A DNA stretch of 11,517 bases from Rhodospirillales bacterium (GCA_013205335.1 JABMNB010000329.1:1-11517); one strand, 5' to 3'. Shown: positions 1 to 8,791, counted from the stretch's first letter. Notes: generated by a model not told the origin, from the letters alone. Translations and numbers: made by a program.

Positions 1-326
1 AATTCGTGATCGATCCTCCCGTTGTTGCGCAGCAGGAAGCGTACCTGCTCGCCCGCCCGCACGGTAAGCTTGTCCGGCTGGAAGAGCATGCGGTCGCCCT
101 CCTCGCGCATCACGACCTGCACGATGCGGAGCGGTCCCGCCCCGTCGCCGGGCTTGCCGTAGGCCGTTTCCTCGGCGCCGCCGTGCGCCTGCGCCGTGGC
201 GGTGGCGACGACGAGGCTAGCGGCGACGACTGTCCAGAACCTCCAGGAGCTCGTCGATCTTGATCTGGCGGTCCTTTTCGGAGCCGGCGTGGAAGACGTG
301 GGCGACGCAGTGTTGCAGATGGTCAT
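1..326 (-). CDS. Periplasmic cupredoxin-like copper protein (partial, 3' end outside window)
   Basis: The visible 108 codons show a hydrophobic signal core (about residues 30-45, ending ATAQA before HGG). A mature region follows with the plastocyanin/azurin-like pattern FQPDKLTVRAGEQVRF and then LRNNGRIDHE, where His107 would be the first copper ligand. The rest of the fold, including the expected Cys/His/Met ligands, is beyond the window edge. In the family such proteins bind copper in the periplasm and aid resistance. It follows csoR on the same strand and probably shares its transcript. The start is doubtful: the only in-frame conventional start is the ATG at 326, which makes a 110-base overlap with csoR and an unusually long, Ser/Thr/Arg-rich n-region. 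The real start may be downstream with a non-standard codon, or may have been lost. Confidence is good for the domain, low for the start. Confidence 0.75.
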   Translation of the reverse strand, partial: MTICNTASPTSSTPAPKRTARSRSTSSWRFWTVVAASLVVATATAQAHGGAEETAYGKPGDGAGPLRIVQVVMREEGDRMLFQPDKLTVRAGEQVRFLLRNNGRIDHE

Positions 327-492
327 TCAGGGTCTCCTGCTCGACCTTGTCGAGCGCGGCGCGAACGGCGCGGATCTGGGTGAGTACGTCGATGCAATAG
401 CGGTCGTCCTCGATCATGCGGGCCACGCCGCGCACCTGCCCTTCGATGCGACTGAGGCGCGCGAGCTGTGACTTCTTGAGCTTCTCGTTCAT
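217..492 (-). CDS. csoR: CsoR-family Cu(I)-sensing transcriptional repressor
   Basis: This 91-residue all-helical DUF156/CsoR-RcnR-family protein is a cytoplasmic repressor that releases DNA on binding Cu(I). The family opening LARLSRIEGQVRGVARMIE is at residues 10-28. The Cu(I)-site trio is all present: Cys33 in RYCIDVL, and His58 and Cys62 in DHLQHC, with the His-x3-Cys spacing of copper-sensing CsoR rather than RcnR. An upstream in-frame ATG at 531 would add 13 residues, but it lies beyond the operator; the ATG at 492 gives the normal family length and sits right after a predicted promoter. It is divergent from the copper ATPase, with 37 bp between start codons, and its 3' part overlaps the doubtful 5' extension of the cupredoxin gene. 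It probably represses itself and the ATPase. Confidence 0.92.
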   Translation of the reverse strand: MNEKLKKSQLARLSRIEGQVRGVARMIEDDRYCIDVLTQIRAVRAALDKVEQETLNDHLQHCVAHVFHAGSEKDRQIKIDELLEVLDSRRR

Positions 493-494
493 GC

Positions 495-521
495 TTGAAC
501 CATACCCCCGTAGGGTATAGA
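495..521 (+). promoter_or_regulatory. Predicted promoter of the copper ATPase
   Basis: TTGAAC (495-500) resembles a -35 and TATAGA (516-521) a -10, with a 15-base spacer that consists of the CsoR operator. The expected transcription start falls at about 528-530, on or next to the ATG at 530, which implies a leaderless or nearly leaderless mRNA. The short spacer makes the exact elements uncertain. Confidence 0.5.
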
Positions 522-527
522 TAGCAA
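499..527 (-). promoter_or_regulatory. Predicted promoter of csoR
   Basis: On the minus strand TTGCTA (527-522) and TATGGT (504-499) are separated by 17 bases; each matches four of six consensus positions. The operator lies in the spacer. Only six bases separate the -10 from the csoR ATG at 492, so a leaderless transcript is predicted here too. Confidence 0.5.
502..518. promoter_or_regulatory. CsoR operator (palindrome ATACCC-N5-GGGTAT)
   Basis: A perfect 6-5-6 inverted repeat, ATACCC (502-507) and GGGTAT (513-518) around CCGTA, lies centrally between the divergent csoR and copper ATPase start codons. It matches the known G/C-tract CsoR operator pattern (TACCC...GGGTA). It overlaps the spacer or -10 of both predicted promoters, so one bound repressor could silence both directions. 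Confidence 0.9.
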
Positions 528-529
528 GC

Positions 530-2869
<2,340 letters not shown>

Positions 2870-2947
2870 ACAGGCTGCGACATTTCGGGCCGGCCCTGTC
2901 ATTTTACGCTTGATCCGGGGCCGGTCCGGCCGGAGATTGATCCGACC

Positions 2948-3295
2948 ATGCGCTTGATCCATCGATCGCACCGCGCCGCCAACGCCGTCCGGACCGTGTC
3001 TCCGAGCGGCGAACTGTTCGTTACGTCGATCGTGATCTGCATGATCCTGGCTTCTTTCGGCGATGCCGTCGATCCGAACTGGATCGGTGAAGCGGGCCTC
3101 GAGTTCGCCTTCTTCGACTTCGGTGGCGAGCTCTCCGTGCTGGCGATGCGGCACTGGAATCTTCTCGAGTTGCTGCTGGCGGGCAGCGTGATGGCCGCAG
3201 GTATCATGGTCCTGCGCATCGTGGGCGGCGCCTGCTTCCCGCCGCTCGATCCCGCCGCTCCCGGCGGTGTCGAGAAGGTGCCGATAAAACTCTGA
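2948..3295 (+). CDS. Small two-helix membrane protein of unknown function
   Basis: This 115-residue protein has two likely membrane segments, about residues 23-40 (ELFVTSIVICMILASF) and 72-94 (LLELLLAGSVMAAGIMVLRIV). Between them is an aromatic and acidic loop containing FAFFDFGGE. I do not recognise the family. Reality is supported by G/C-rich third codon positions throughout, a GGAG 12 bases before the ATG, and its fit between two same-strand metal genes: 78 bp after the copper ATPase and 84 bp before the TerC-family gene. The reverse strand is also open over this region but reads as low-complexity Ser/Arg-rich sequence, typical of an antisense shadow. A role in metal handling is only inferred from position. 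Confidence 0.65.
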   Translation: MRLIHRSHRAANAVRTVSPSGELFVTSIVICMILASFGDAVDPNWIGEAGLEFAFFDFGGELSVLAMRHWNLLELLLAGSVMAAGIMVLRIVGGACFPPLDPAAPGGVEKVPIKL

Positions 3296-3379
3296 CGACT
3301 GGCTGAAAACACCGGCGTCCGCCCCTTCCACCGGAAGTGAGCGGCGACGGCACTCATTCATTTGTTGTTGGAGACTTTC

Positions 3380-4291
3380 ATGGAACTCGAACTGTTTTCG
3401 GGCGCATTCTTTTCCGCGCTGCTCGCCATCATCCTGATCGACCTCGTGCTGGCGGGCGACAATGCCCTCATCATAGGCCTGGTCGCGCGCAACCTTCCGA
3501 AGGAAAGCCAGAACAAGGTCATCTTCTGGGGCACCTTCGGCGCCATCGCCATCCGCGCCCTGATGGCCATCCTCGTCGTCTACATCCTGGCCGTGCCGGG
3601 CTTCATGCTGGTCGGCGGCCTCGCGCTGGTCTGGATCGCGCGCAAGCTGCTCACGCCCCAGGAGAATGCCGAGGAAAACCACCTCGTCAAAGCCCCGGCA
3701 GCGAGCTTCGCCGCGGCGGTTCGCACGATCGTCATCGCCGACGCGGTGATGGGCATCGACAACGTGCTGGCCATCGGCGGCGCGTCGCACGGCTCGATCC
3801 TGCTGATCCTGATCGGCCTCGCCATCAGCGTGCCGATCATCGTCTGGGGCAGCCAGCTCGTGATCAAGCTGGTCGACCGCTATCCGTCAGTTATTCTGAT
3901 CGGCGGCGCGGTCCTGTGCTGGACGGCCTACACGATGATCGTGCGCGAGCCGATGCTCGTCGCCTGGTTCGAGGCCCATCCTGCTTCCAAGCTGGTACTC
4001 GCGGTGCTGGCATTCTCGATCGCGCTGGCGCCCTGGTACGCCGAGCGGCTGAGCGAGTCGATGAAGCCGCTGACCGTGCTGCTGCCGGCAATCCTGATCT
4101 GGATGCTGGGCTTCGAGGTGGCGTCGAGCTTCTGGAAGGTCCAGACCGACTATTTGATGGCGACCACCCAAGGCGAGTACCTCCTCGATGGCCTGCGCTG
4201 GATCGGCTGGCTGCCGTTCGCCGCCCTCTTCCTGTGGGTGCGCGAGCGGCTCGTGCTGCGCAACGCCCGTCTGGCCCGCAGCCCGCAGTAG
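3380..4291 (+). CDS. TerC/YjbE-family integral membrane metal transporter
   Basis: This 303-residue polytopic protein has the two duplicated acidic motifs of the TerC superfamily: IDLVLAGDNALI (Asp21, Asp27, Asn28) and IADAVMGIDNVLAI (Asp121, Asp127, Asn128). They sit in helices 1 and 4 of an apparent seven-to-nine-helix protein. Members of the YjbE/YkoY branch export Mn2+ or supply it to secreted enzymes; older names link the family to tellurium resistance, which need not apply. An upstream run of TTG codons extends the frame to 3362, but the ATG at 3380 is preferred because GGAG (3370-3373) lies six bases before it. I looked for a yybP-ykoY manganese riboswitch in the 84-bp upstream gap and saw none. 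Family assignment is firm; the substrate is inferred. Confidence 0.88.
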   Translation: MELELFSGAFFSALLAIILIDLVLAGDNALIIGLVARNLPKESQNKVIFWGTFGAIAIRALMAILVVYILAVPGFMLVGGLALVWIARKLLTPQENAEENHLVKAPAASFAAAVRTIVIADAVMGIDNVLAIGGASHGSILLILIGLAISVPIIVWGSQLVIKLVDRYPSVILIGGAVLCWTAYTMIVREPMLVAWFEAHPASKLVLAVLAFSIALAPWYAERLSESMKPLTVLLPAILIWMLGFEVASSFWKVQTDYLMATTQGEYLLDGLRWIGWLPFAALFLWVRERLVLRNARLARSPQ

Positions 4292-4342
4292 TCTGAAGGC
4301 ACAATGCTTGCGGAGCCTCTCGGCACGGCCTAGGACCGCCCG

Positions 4343-4600
4343 ATGCTCCGCAAGCTCTTGCCGCTTATGGCAATACTCCTGGCGCCGTCGGCCGCTTTCG
4401 CCGACGACGCCTCCTACTGCGCAGAACTCTCGCGTCTCTATCGCCGCTATCTGAGCGGTCAGGGCAACGGCCAGCTCTTTCCTGACGTCTCCGCGGGCGT
4501 GGCCATGGACGAATGTGCCAAGGGCAACTACGCCGCCGGCATTCCACCACTGGAGAAGAAGCTGCGCGACGCGCGCTTCACCCTGCCCAAGCGCGACTAA
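4343..4600 (+). CDS. Small secreted two-cysteine protein of unknown function
   Basis: This 85-residue precursor has a clear Sec signal peptide: positive start MLRK, hydrophobic core LLPLMAILLAP, and cleavage predicted after AFA at residue 20. The mature 65 residues carry exactly two cysteines (Cys26 and Cys58), which could form a disulfide. They contain YCAELSRLYRRYL and end in GIPPLEKKLRDARFTLPKR. I recall similar uncharacterised periplasmic proteins in alphaproteobacteria, but no function. AGGA at 4332-4335, seven bases upstream of the ATG, supports the start. It begins 51 bp after the TerC-family gene on the same strand and ends 4 bp from the convergent purC stop, with no evident terminator. 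Confidence 0.75.
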   Translation: MLRKLLPLMAILLAPSAAFADDASYCAELSRLYRRYLSGQGNGQLFPDVSAGVAMDECAKGNYAAGIPPLEKKLRDARFTLPKRD

Positions 4601-4604
4601 TTCG

Positions 4605-5525
4605 TCACGATCCCGCCAGCTCGGCACCGGTCAGCCGCCGATAAGCCTCGAGATAGCGCTTGCTGGTCGCCTCGACGACTTCGGGCGGCAGCCGGGGCGC
4701 CGGCGCCTCGCCGTTCCAGCGGCCGGCATGGCGCTCGACGTCGAGCCAGTCGCGCAGAGGCTGCTTGTCGAAGCTCGGTTGCGGCCGCCCCTCGGCATAG
4801 CCGTCGAGCGGCCAGAAGCGGGAGGAATCCGGTGTCATCACCTCGTCGATCACCAGAATCTCGCCCGAGGCCGTGCGCCCGAACTCGAACTTGGTGTCGG
4901 CAATGATGATGCCCTGCTTCAGGGCGACGTCGCGGCCAAGCGTGTAGACGAGACGCGTCAGCCTTTCGAGCTGGGCGGTGACGTCGGCGCCCAGGGCCGT
5001 CTGCATCTGGGCGATGGTGATGTTTTCGTCGTGGCCGCTCTCGGCCTTGGTCGCCGGGCTGAAGATCGGCGGATCGAGACGGCCGCTCTCCTTCAGCCCC
5101 GTGGGCAGCGTCTCGCCGGCCAGCGTCCCGGCCTTGGCGTATTCGCGCCAGGCCGAGCCGGTGATGTAGCCGCGCACCACACATTCGATGGGAAAAACCG
5201 TGCCGCGCCGGCAGAGCATGGCGCGGCCGGCGATCTCGGCGCGGTGGCCCTCGAGGGCGGGCACGGCGGCCACGATCTCGTCGGCGTCGGCCGAGATCAT
5301 GTGATGATCGACGATGTCGCCCAGTTGGCGGAACCACCAGGCGCTGACCTGCGTCAGCACGGCGCCCTTCTGCGGGATGGGCTCGGCCATTACCACGTCG
5401 TAGGCGCTCACCCGGTCGGTCGCGACCAGCAGAAGCCGGTCCGCATCCACCGCATAGACATCGCGCACCTTGCCGCGCGCAATCCTCTCGAGCGGCAGGT
5501 CGCTCACCGTCATCAGCATCATCAT
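4605..5525 (-). CDS. purC: Phosphoribosylaminoimidazole-succinocarboxamide (SAICAR) synthase
   Basis: The enzyme catalyses the ATP-dependent joining of aspartate to CAIR in purine biosynthesis, in the cytoplasm. The 306-residue product is of the longer PurC type, well above the roughly 240 residues of the E. coli type. Visible motifs are GKVRDVY (18-24, ATP loop), TDRVSAYD (36-43), IECVVRGYITGSAWREY (113-129), the FSPATKAESGHDENI stretch (155-169), DTKFEFG (210-216) and DEVMTPDSSRFW (227-238). All key blocks are intact. Three in-frame ATGs occur near the start (5525, 5522, 5519). The GAGG at 5533-5530 is four bases from the first and seven from the second, so 5522 may be the true start. This GAGG lies in the end of the palindromic repeat just upstream. 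Confidence 0.95.
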   Translation of the reverse strand: MMMLMTVSDLPLERIARGKVRDVYAVDADRLLLVATDRVSAYDVVMAEPIPQKGAVLTQVSAWWFRQLGDIVDHHMISADADEIVAAVPALEGHRAEIAGRAMLCRRGTVFPIECVVRGYITGSAWREYAKAGTLAGETLPTGLKESGRLDPPIFSPATKAESGHDENITIAQMQTALGADVTAQLERLTRLVYTLGRDVALKQGIIIADTKFEFGRTASGEILVIDEVMTPDSSRFWPLDGYAEGRPQPSFDKQPLRDWLDVERHAGRWNGEAPAPRLPPEVVEATSKRYLEAYRRLTGAELAGS

Positions 5526-5529
5526 TTTA

Positions 5530-5631
5530 CCTCGTCCTGAGGAGGCCGCGCCGCGGCCGTCTCGAAGGACAAGCCACAGTGCGGGTGCCCACCCTTCGAG
5601 AGGCGGCCTGCGGCCGCTCCTCAGGGTGAGG
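5530..5631. repeat. 102-bp cloverleaf-like palindromic intergenic repeat
   Basis: Two 39-bp arms (5530-5568 and 5593-5631) are near-complete inverted repeats around a 24-bp loop. Both arms begin CCTC.TCCTGAGGAG when read inwards and finish TCTCGAAGG. Each arm has its own inner palindrome: GGCCGCG-C-CGCGGCC on the left and GCGGCC-TGC-GGCCGC on the right. The folded form would be a long stem with two side hairpins. From memory this is the CCTCATCCTGAGGAG...TCTCGAAGG repeat family scattered in Bradyrhizobium-like genomes. It fills most of the purC upstream gap, and its outer edge provides the purC Shine-Dalgarno sequence. Confidence 0.85.
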
Positions 5632-5642
5632 TTTTCCTCCGA

Positions 5643-6035
5643 TCAGCCTTCCTTGCGCAGTTCCTCGAACACTTCCTTGGCGGTGAGCATCGCCTCGCGC
5701 ACCGACGGCAGGCCGATATAGCCGCAAAGATGCATCAGTGCCTCGGACAATTCATCCTCGGTCCAGCCCTGGCGGCGGGCCATGCGAAGGTGGATGGCGA
5801 GCTCCGGCCAGCGCGCCTGGGCGGTGTCGGAGATGACGCAGATCAGCGTCCTGGTCTTGAGGTCGAGACCGGGTCGCGACCACAACATGCCGAAAACCGC
5901 TTCGCGGGCGTAATCGCCGAATTTCTGCATCATGGGGTCGTCGTAGACCGACTTGTTCATTTCCGCGGCGAACTTCTCGCCCATCAGGCTGGCCCGGATT
6001 TCGCTGCCCTTCTTGTAACTTTCACTGTCCGCCAT
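5643..6035 (-). CDS. Carboxymuconolactone decarboxylase-family protein
   Basis: The 130-residue single-domain cytoplasmic protein belongs to the CMD/AhpD-like all-helical family, with the domain at about residues 38-122. The stretch WSRPGLDLKTRTLICV (52-67), followed by ELAIHLRMARRQGWTEDEL, matches the core of PcaC (4-carboxymuconolactone decarboxylase, beta-ketoadipate pathway). PcaC has the same length. No CxxC redox pair is present, which argues against AhpD-type peroxidase activity. No other aromatic-degradation gene is visible, so the real substrate is unknown and the pcaC name is not assigned. The start is well supported: AAAGGAGG (RC of 6041-6048) lies five bases before the ATG. It is divergent from kup and upstream of purC across the repeat. 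Confidence 0.88.
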   Translation of the reverse strand: MADSESYKKGSEIRASLMGEKFAAEMNKSVYDDPMMQKFGDYAREAVFGMLWSRPGLDLKTRTLICVISDTAQARWPELAIHLRMARRQGWTEDELSEALMHLCGYIGLPSVREAMLTAKEVFEELRKEG

Positions 6036-6050
6036 CGTTTCCTCCTTTGT

Positions 6051-6073
6051 GACGCTTTCTGGACTGCAGCGTC
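6051..6073. repeat. Short inverted repeat in the CMD-kup divergent gap
   Basis: GACGCT (6051-6056) and AGCGTC (6068-6073) form a 6-bp inverted repeat separated by 11 bases, in the 89-bp gap between divergent starts. It could be an operator or a weak hairpin. The evidence is only the symmetry and position. Confidence 0.3.
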
Positions 6074-6124
6074 CCGGAAATCGCGGGTAGGATCAATCGT
6101 CCGAAGGGGAGACGTGACGGAACA

Positions 6125-8023
6125 ATGGCCGCCAGCGGAACTGCAATCGAACCCGCCGGACGGCGGCGCCGCGCGGCGCTGACCCTGGCCGCCCTCGGTG
6201 TCGTCTTCGGCGACATCGGCACCAGCCCGCTCTACACGGTCAAGGAGTGCTTCAGCGAATACACGGGCATACAGCCCACGCCCGACAATGTGCTGGGCAT
6301 GCTGTCGCTCATCACATGGGCGCTGATCATCGTCGTCACTCTGAAATACGTGGCCGTGGTCATGCGCGCCGACAACAAGGGCGAGGGAGGCGTGTTGGCG
6401 CTGATGGCGCTGGTCTCCAGCCAGGCCAACATTTCGTCGCCCTGGCGGCGCCGCTTCTATCTCATGCTGGGGATCGCCGGCGCCGCGCTGTTCTACGGCG
6501 ACTGCCTGCTGACGCCCGCCATCTCGGTGCTGAGCGCCGTCGAGGGCCTGACCGTCGCCACCCCGGCCTTCCAGCCGCTGGTCGTACCGATCGCGATTGG
6601 CGTCATCGTCGCGCTTTTCTCGGTCCAGCATTTCGGCACCAGCGGCATCGGCAAATGGTTCGGCCCGGTGACGCTGATCTGGTTCATCGTGCTGGCGGTG
6701 CTCGGCCTGCACCAGATCGTGCAGCGTCCCGAAGTGCTGGCGGCGCTGTCGCCGCACCATGCGGTGGGCTTCGCCATGCGCGAAAAGTTCGTCGCGTTCG
6801 TCGCTCTGGGTGCGATTACGCTCGCCATCACCGGCGCCGAGGCACTGTACGCCGACATGGGGCATTTCGGGGCCCGGCCCATCCGGCTCGCCTGGCTGGG
6901 CCTCGTGCTCCCGGCCCTGCTCCTCAACTACTATGGCCAGGGCGCCCTGATCCTCAGCGATCCGTCTGCGCTCGCCAATCCGTTCTTCAAGCTCGCCCCG
7001 GACTGGGCGCTCTATCCGCTGGTCGGCCTCGCCACCGCCGCCACCGTGATCGCCTCGCAGGCCACGATTTCGGGCGCCTTTTCGATGGCCAAGCAGGCGG
7101 CCCTGCTGGGTCTCAGCCCGCGCGTTCACATCCAGCACACCTCGGCCAGCGAGTTCGGGCAGGTCTATCTGCCGGTGGTGAACTGGCTGCAGATGCTGGG
7201 TGTCGTGATCCTGATCATGGCGTTCAAGTCGTCGACCAGTCTCGCTGCGGCCTACGGCATCGCCGTCACCGGCACGATGCTGATCACCAGCATACTCGTC
7301 TTCGTTCTGGCCGTGCGCTGCTGGAACTGGGGCTGGCCACTCAGCATCCTGGTATTCGGCAGTTTCTTGACACTGGACCTGGCCCTGCTCTCCTCCAACA
7401 TGCTGAAGTTCCTCGACGGCGGCTGGGTTCCGCTGGCGATCGCCGCCGTAATCTTCCTCTGCATGTGGACGTGGTTGACCGGCCGCGCCGCCGTGGCCAG
7501 GCGCGAGCAGGAGGACGCGCTGCCACTGGAGACGCTGCTGGAGAGCATAAATCCCGCCCGCGTGCACCGGCCGCAGGGCACCGCCGTCTACCTGACGGCC
7601 ACGTCCGCCACTGCGCCGCGCTCCCTGATGCACAATCTCAAGCACAACGAGGCGCTGCACGAGCACGTCGTGCTGCTGAGCATCGAGGTTCCCGACATCC
7701 CCTTCGTGTCAGCCGAAGGCCGAAGCCAGGTCACCCATCTCGGCAAGGGCGTGCACCGCGTCGTGATGCACTACGGCTTCATGGAGCAGCCCGACGTGCC
7801 GAGCGACCTCGCTCTCCTCGAGGACAAGGGAATTCCGTTCGACCCGATGAGAACGTCCTACTTCATTGGCCGCAACACCTACGTGGGTGCCAGCAAACCG
7901 CTGCTGCCGCGCTGGCAGCAGAAGTTATTTCTCACTTTGTCGCGATTTTCAGCCAGTGCCGGCGACTTCTTCGGACTGCCCACCAACCGCGTCGTCGAGC
8001 TGGGCAGTCGCATCGAAATCTGA
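6125..8023 (+). CDS. kup: Kup-family low-affinity potassium uptake transporter
   Basis: This 632-residue inner-membrane protein takes up K+ with protons; E. coli Kup is about the same size. Family motifs are intact: GVVFGDIGTSPLYT (25-38), LKYVAVVMRADNKGEGG (73-89), YGDCLLTPAISVLSAVEG (124-141), GAEALYADMGHFGARPIR (237-254) and LLNYYGQGA (266-274). About twelve hydrophobic helices fill residues 20-455. A soluble cytoplasmic tail (about 455-632) ends in FFGLPTNRVVELGSRIEI. AAGGGGAG (6104-6111) is 13 bases before the ATG, rather far, but no other start fits the conserved N-terminus. Its stop is one base from the stop of the convergent gene at 8025. There is no sign of a kdp system or a c-di-AMP riboswitch upstream. 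Confidence 0.95.
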   Translation: MAASGTAIEPAGRRRRAALTLAALGVVFGDIGTSPLYTVKECFSEYTGIQPTPDNVLGMLSLITWALIIVVTLKYVAVVMRADNKGEGGVLALMALVSSQANISSPWRRRFYLMLGIAGAALFYGDCLLTPAISVLSAVEGLTVATPAFQPLVVPIAIGVIVALFSVQHFGTSGIGKWFGPVTLIWFIVLAVLGLHQIVQRPEVLAALSPHHAVGFAMREKFVAFVALGAITLAITGAEALYADMGHFGARPIRLAWLGLVLPALLLNYYGQGALILSDPSALANPFFKLAPDWALYPLVGLATAATVIASQATISGAFSMAKQAALLGLSPRVHIQHTSASEFGQVYLPVVNWLQMLGVVILIMAFKSSTSLAAAYGIAVTGTMLITSILVFVLAVRCWNWGWPLSILVFGSFLTLDLALLSSNMLKFLDGGWVPLAIAAVIFLCMWTWLTGRAAVARREQEDALPLETLLESINPARVHRPQGTAVYLTATSATAPRSLMHNLKHNEALHEHVVLLSIEVPDIPFVSAEGRSQVTHLGKGVHRVVMHYGFMEQPDVPSDLALLEDKGIPFDPMRTSYFIGRNTYVGASKPLLPRWQQKLFLTLSRFSASAGDFFGLPTNRVVELGSRIEI

Positions 8024-8024
8024 G

Positions 8025-8282
8025 TCAGGCGTCGAAGCCGGACAGCGAGATTGCCTCCTGTGCCGGTGGCTGCAGGCCGCGCGACAGGAGATCCCCCAGG
8101 CGCGCGAAGATGCGGCCCGCTTCGGTGCAGCCGACATCCCGGGCCACGGCTTCGGCGGCGATGTTGAGCAGCGCATTGCCGGCGAGATCGCGGCATTCCG
8201 CGGGCAGGCTTTCGACGGCATCGGCGATCACGCGCATGGCGTGCTGCAGGTCGAAGAGGCGATCGGGCATCGCTGCGGTCAT
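8025..8282 (-). CDS. Small hypothetical protein, distal gene of a two-gene unit
   Basis: The 85-residue product is predicted to be soluble and mostly helical, with two cysteines (in PAECRDL and DVGCTEAGR) and no signal peptide or membrane segment. I do not recognise it. It begins 11 bp after the stop of the larger cysteine-rich gene on the same strand, so the two are probably co-transcribed and perhaps translationally coupled. The Shine-Dalgarno before the ATG at 8282 is weak, and a second in-frame ATG at 8270 is possible. Its stop meets the kup stop with a single base between them. Third-position G/C bias supports coding, but short length limits certainty. Confidence 0.6.
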   Translation of the reverse strand: MTAAMPDRLFDLQHAMRVIADAVESLPAECRDLAGNALLNIAAEAVARDVGCTEAGRIFARLGDLLSRGLQPPAQEAISLSGFDA

Positions 8283-8293
8283 GGGAACGGCTT

Positions 8294-8791
8294 TCAGTTG
8301 AGACGGCCGGCGGCGGCGCCGGCCGCCGGAGCAAGCCTGAGGCCCGCGCCAGCCAGCGCAACGGCGAAGGCCTTGAGGCGCACGGCGGCCACGCGCGAAG
8401 CGGTCGGGGCCATCATGATGTCGAGCGAGGCCAGCAGCGGCCGGTCATGGTCGGCCTGGGCGAGACCGCAAAGCGCCACGAGCACCGCTTCATCGCGGCT
8501 CACACATGAGCAGGTCGGCGCATGGATCTCGATGGCGCGCCGCGCGCCGAACAGGAACGCGTCCATCGCGATCGCAAAATCCGGCAGGGCATCGAGCACG
8601 CCCGCGATCTTGAAACCGCGATGGAGGATGGAGCCTTCACAGGGCAGCGCGCGATCATGCTGCCACTGGCGGAGCGCCCACAGGACGAAGCGTTCGCTCA
8701 CGGGCAATGCGCAGGCGCAGTCGCCTCTTCCGCATCCCTGCGCTTCCTGGCTTTGCCGAGACCTAAGCCGTTGTTCTGGCGTTGTTTCCAT
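8294..8791 (-). CDS. Cysteine-rich conserved-looking hypothetical protein, divergent from hemP
   Basis: The 165-residue protein has no membrane segment or signal peptide. Seven cysteines cluster as C-x4-C-x-C near the N-terminus (Cys20, 25, 27), Cys51, C-x-C (Cys94, 96) and Cys108. The blocks SERFVLWALRQW (32-43) and CSCVSRDEAVLVALCGLAQ look structured. I faintly recall similar uncharacterised alphaproteobacterial proteins, without a function. A longer frame runs to an ATG at 8863, but the predicted promoter (8830-8857) lies inside that extension, so the ATG at 8791 is preferred even though its GAGG is only two bases away. The Fur-box-like site overlaps this promoter, so iron regulation shared with heme uptake is likely. 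Metal or cluster binding is inference from the cysteines. Confidence 0.65.
   Translation of the reverse strand: METTPEQRLRSRQSQEAQGCGRGDCACALPVSERFVLWALRQWQHDRALPCEGSILHRGFKIAGVLDALPDFAIAMDAFLFGARRAIEIHAPTCSCVSRDEAVLVALCGLAQADHDRPLLASLDIMMAPTASRVAAVRLKAFAVALAGAGLRLAPAAGAAAGRLN

Noticed and set aside
2887..2931. G/C-rich palindromes after the ATPase stop as a terminator
   Set aside because: GGGCCGGCCC has no loop, the second has a one-base centre, and no T-tract follows; not a convincing intrinsic terminator.
2910..2960. TTGATCC repeated three times (2910, 2937, 2954)
   Set aside because: A 7-mer with irregular spacing and no paired half-sites as in FNR boxes; probably chance.
2899..3357. 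152-codon minus-strand frame opposite the small membrane protein
   Set aside because: Ser/Arg/Pro-rich with no domain; the plus-strand frame has coherent membrane helices and codon bias, though this choice is less certain than the others.
3296..3379. Possible yybP-ykoY manganese riboswitch before the TerC-family gene
   Set aside because: The conserved loop sequences and paired arms of that class are not visible in this 84-base gap.
4515..5540. 341-codon plus-strand open frame opposite purC
   Set aside because: Antisense to a complete PurC with every family motif.
5984..7666. 560-codon minus-strand open frame opposite kup
   Set aside because: Antisense shadow of Kup, whose own motifs are intact.
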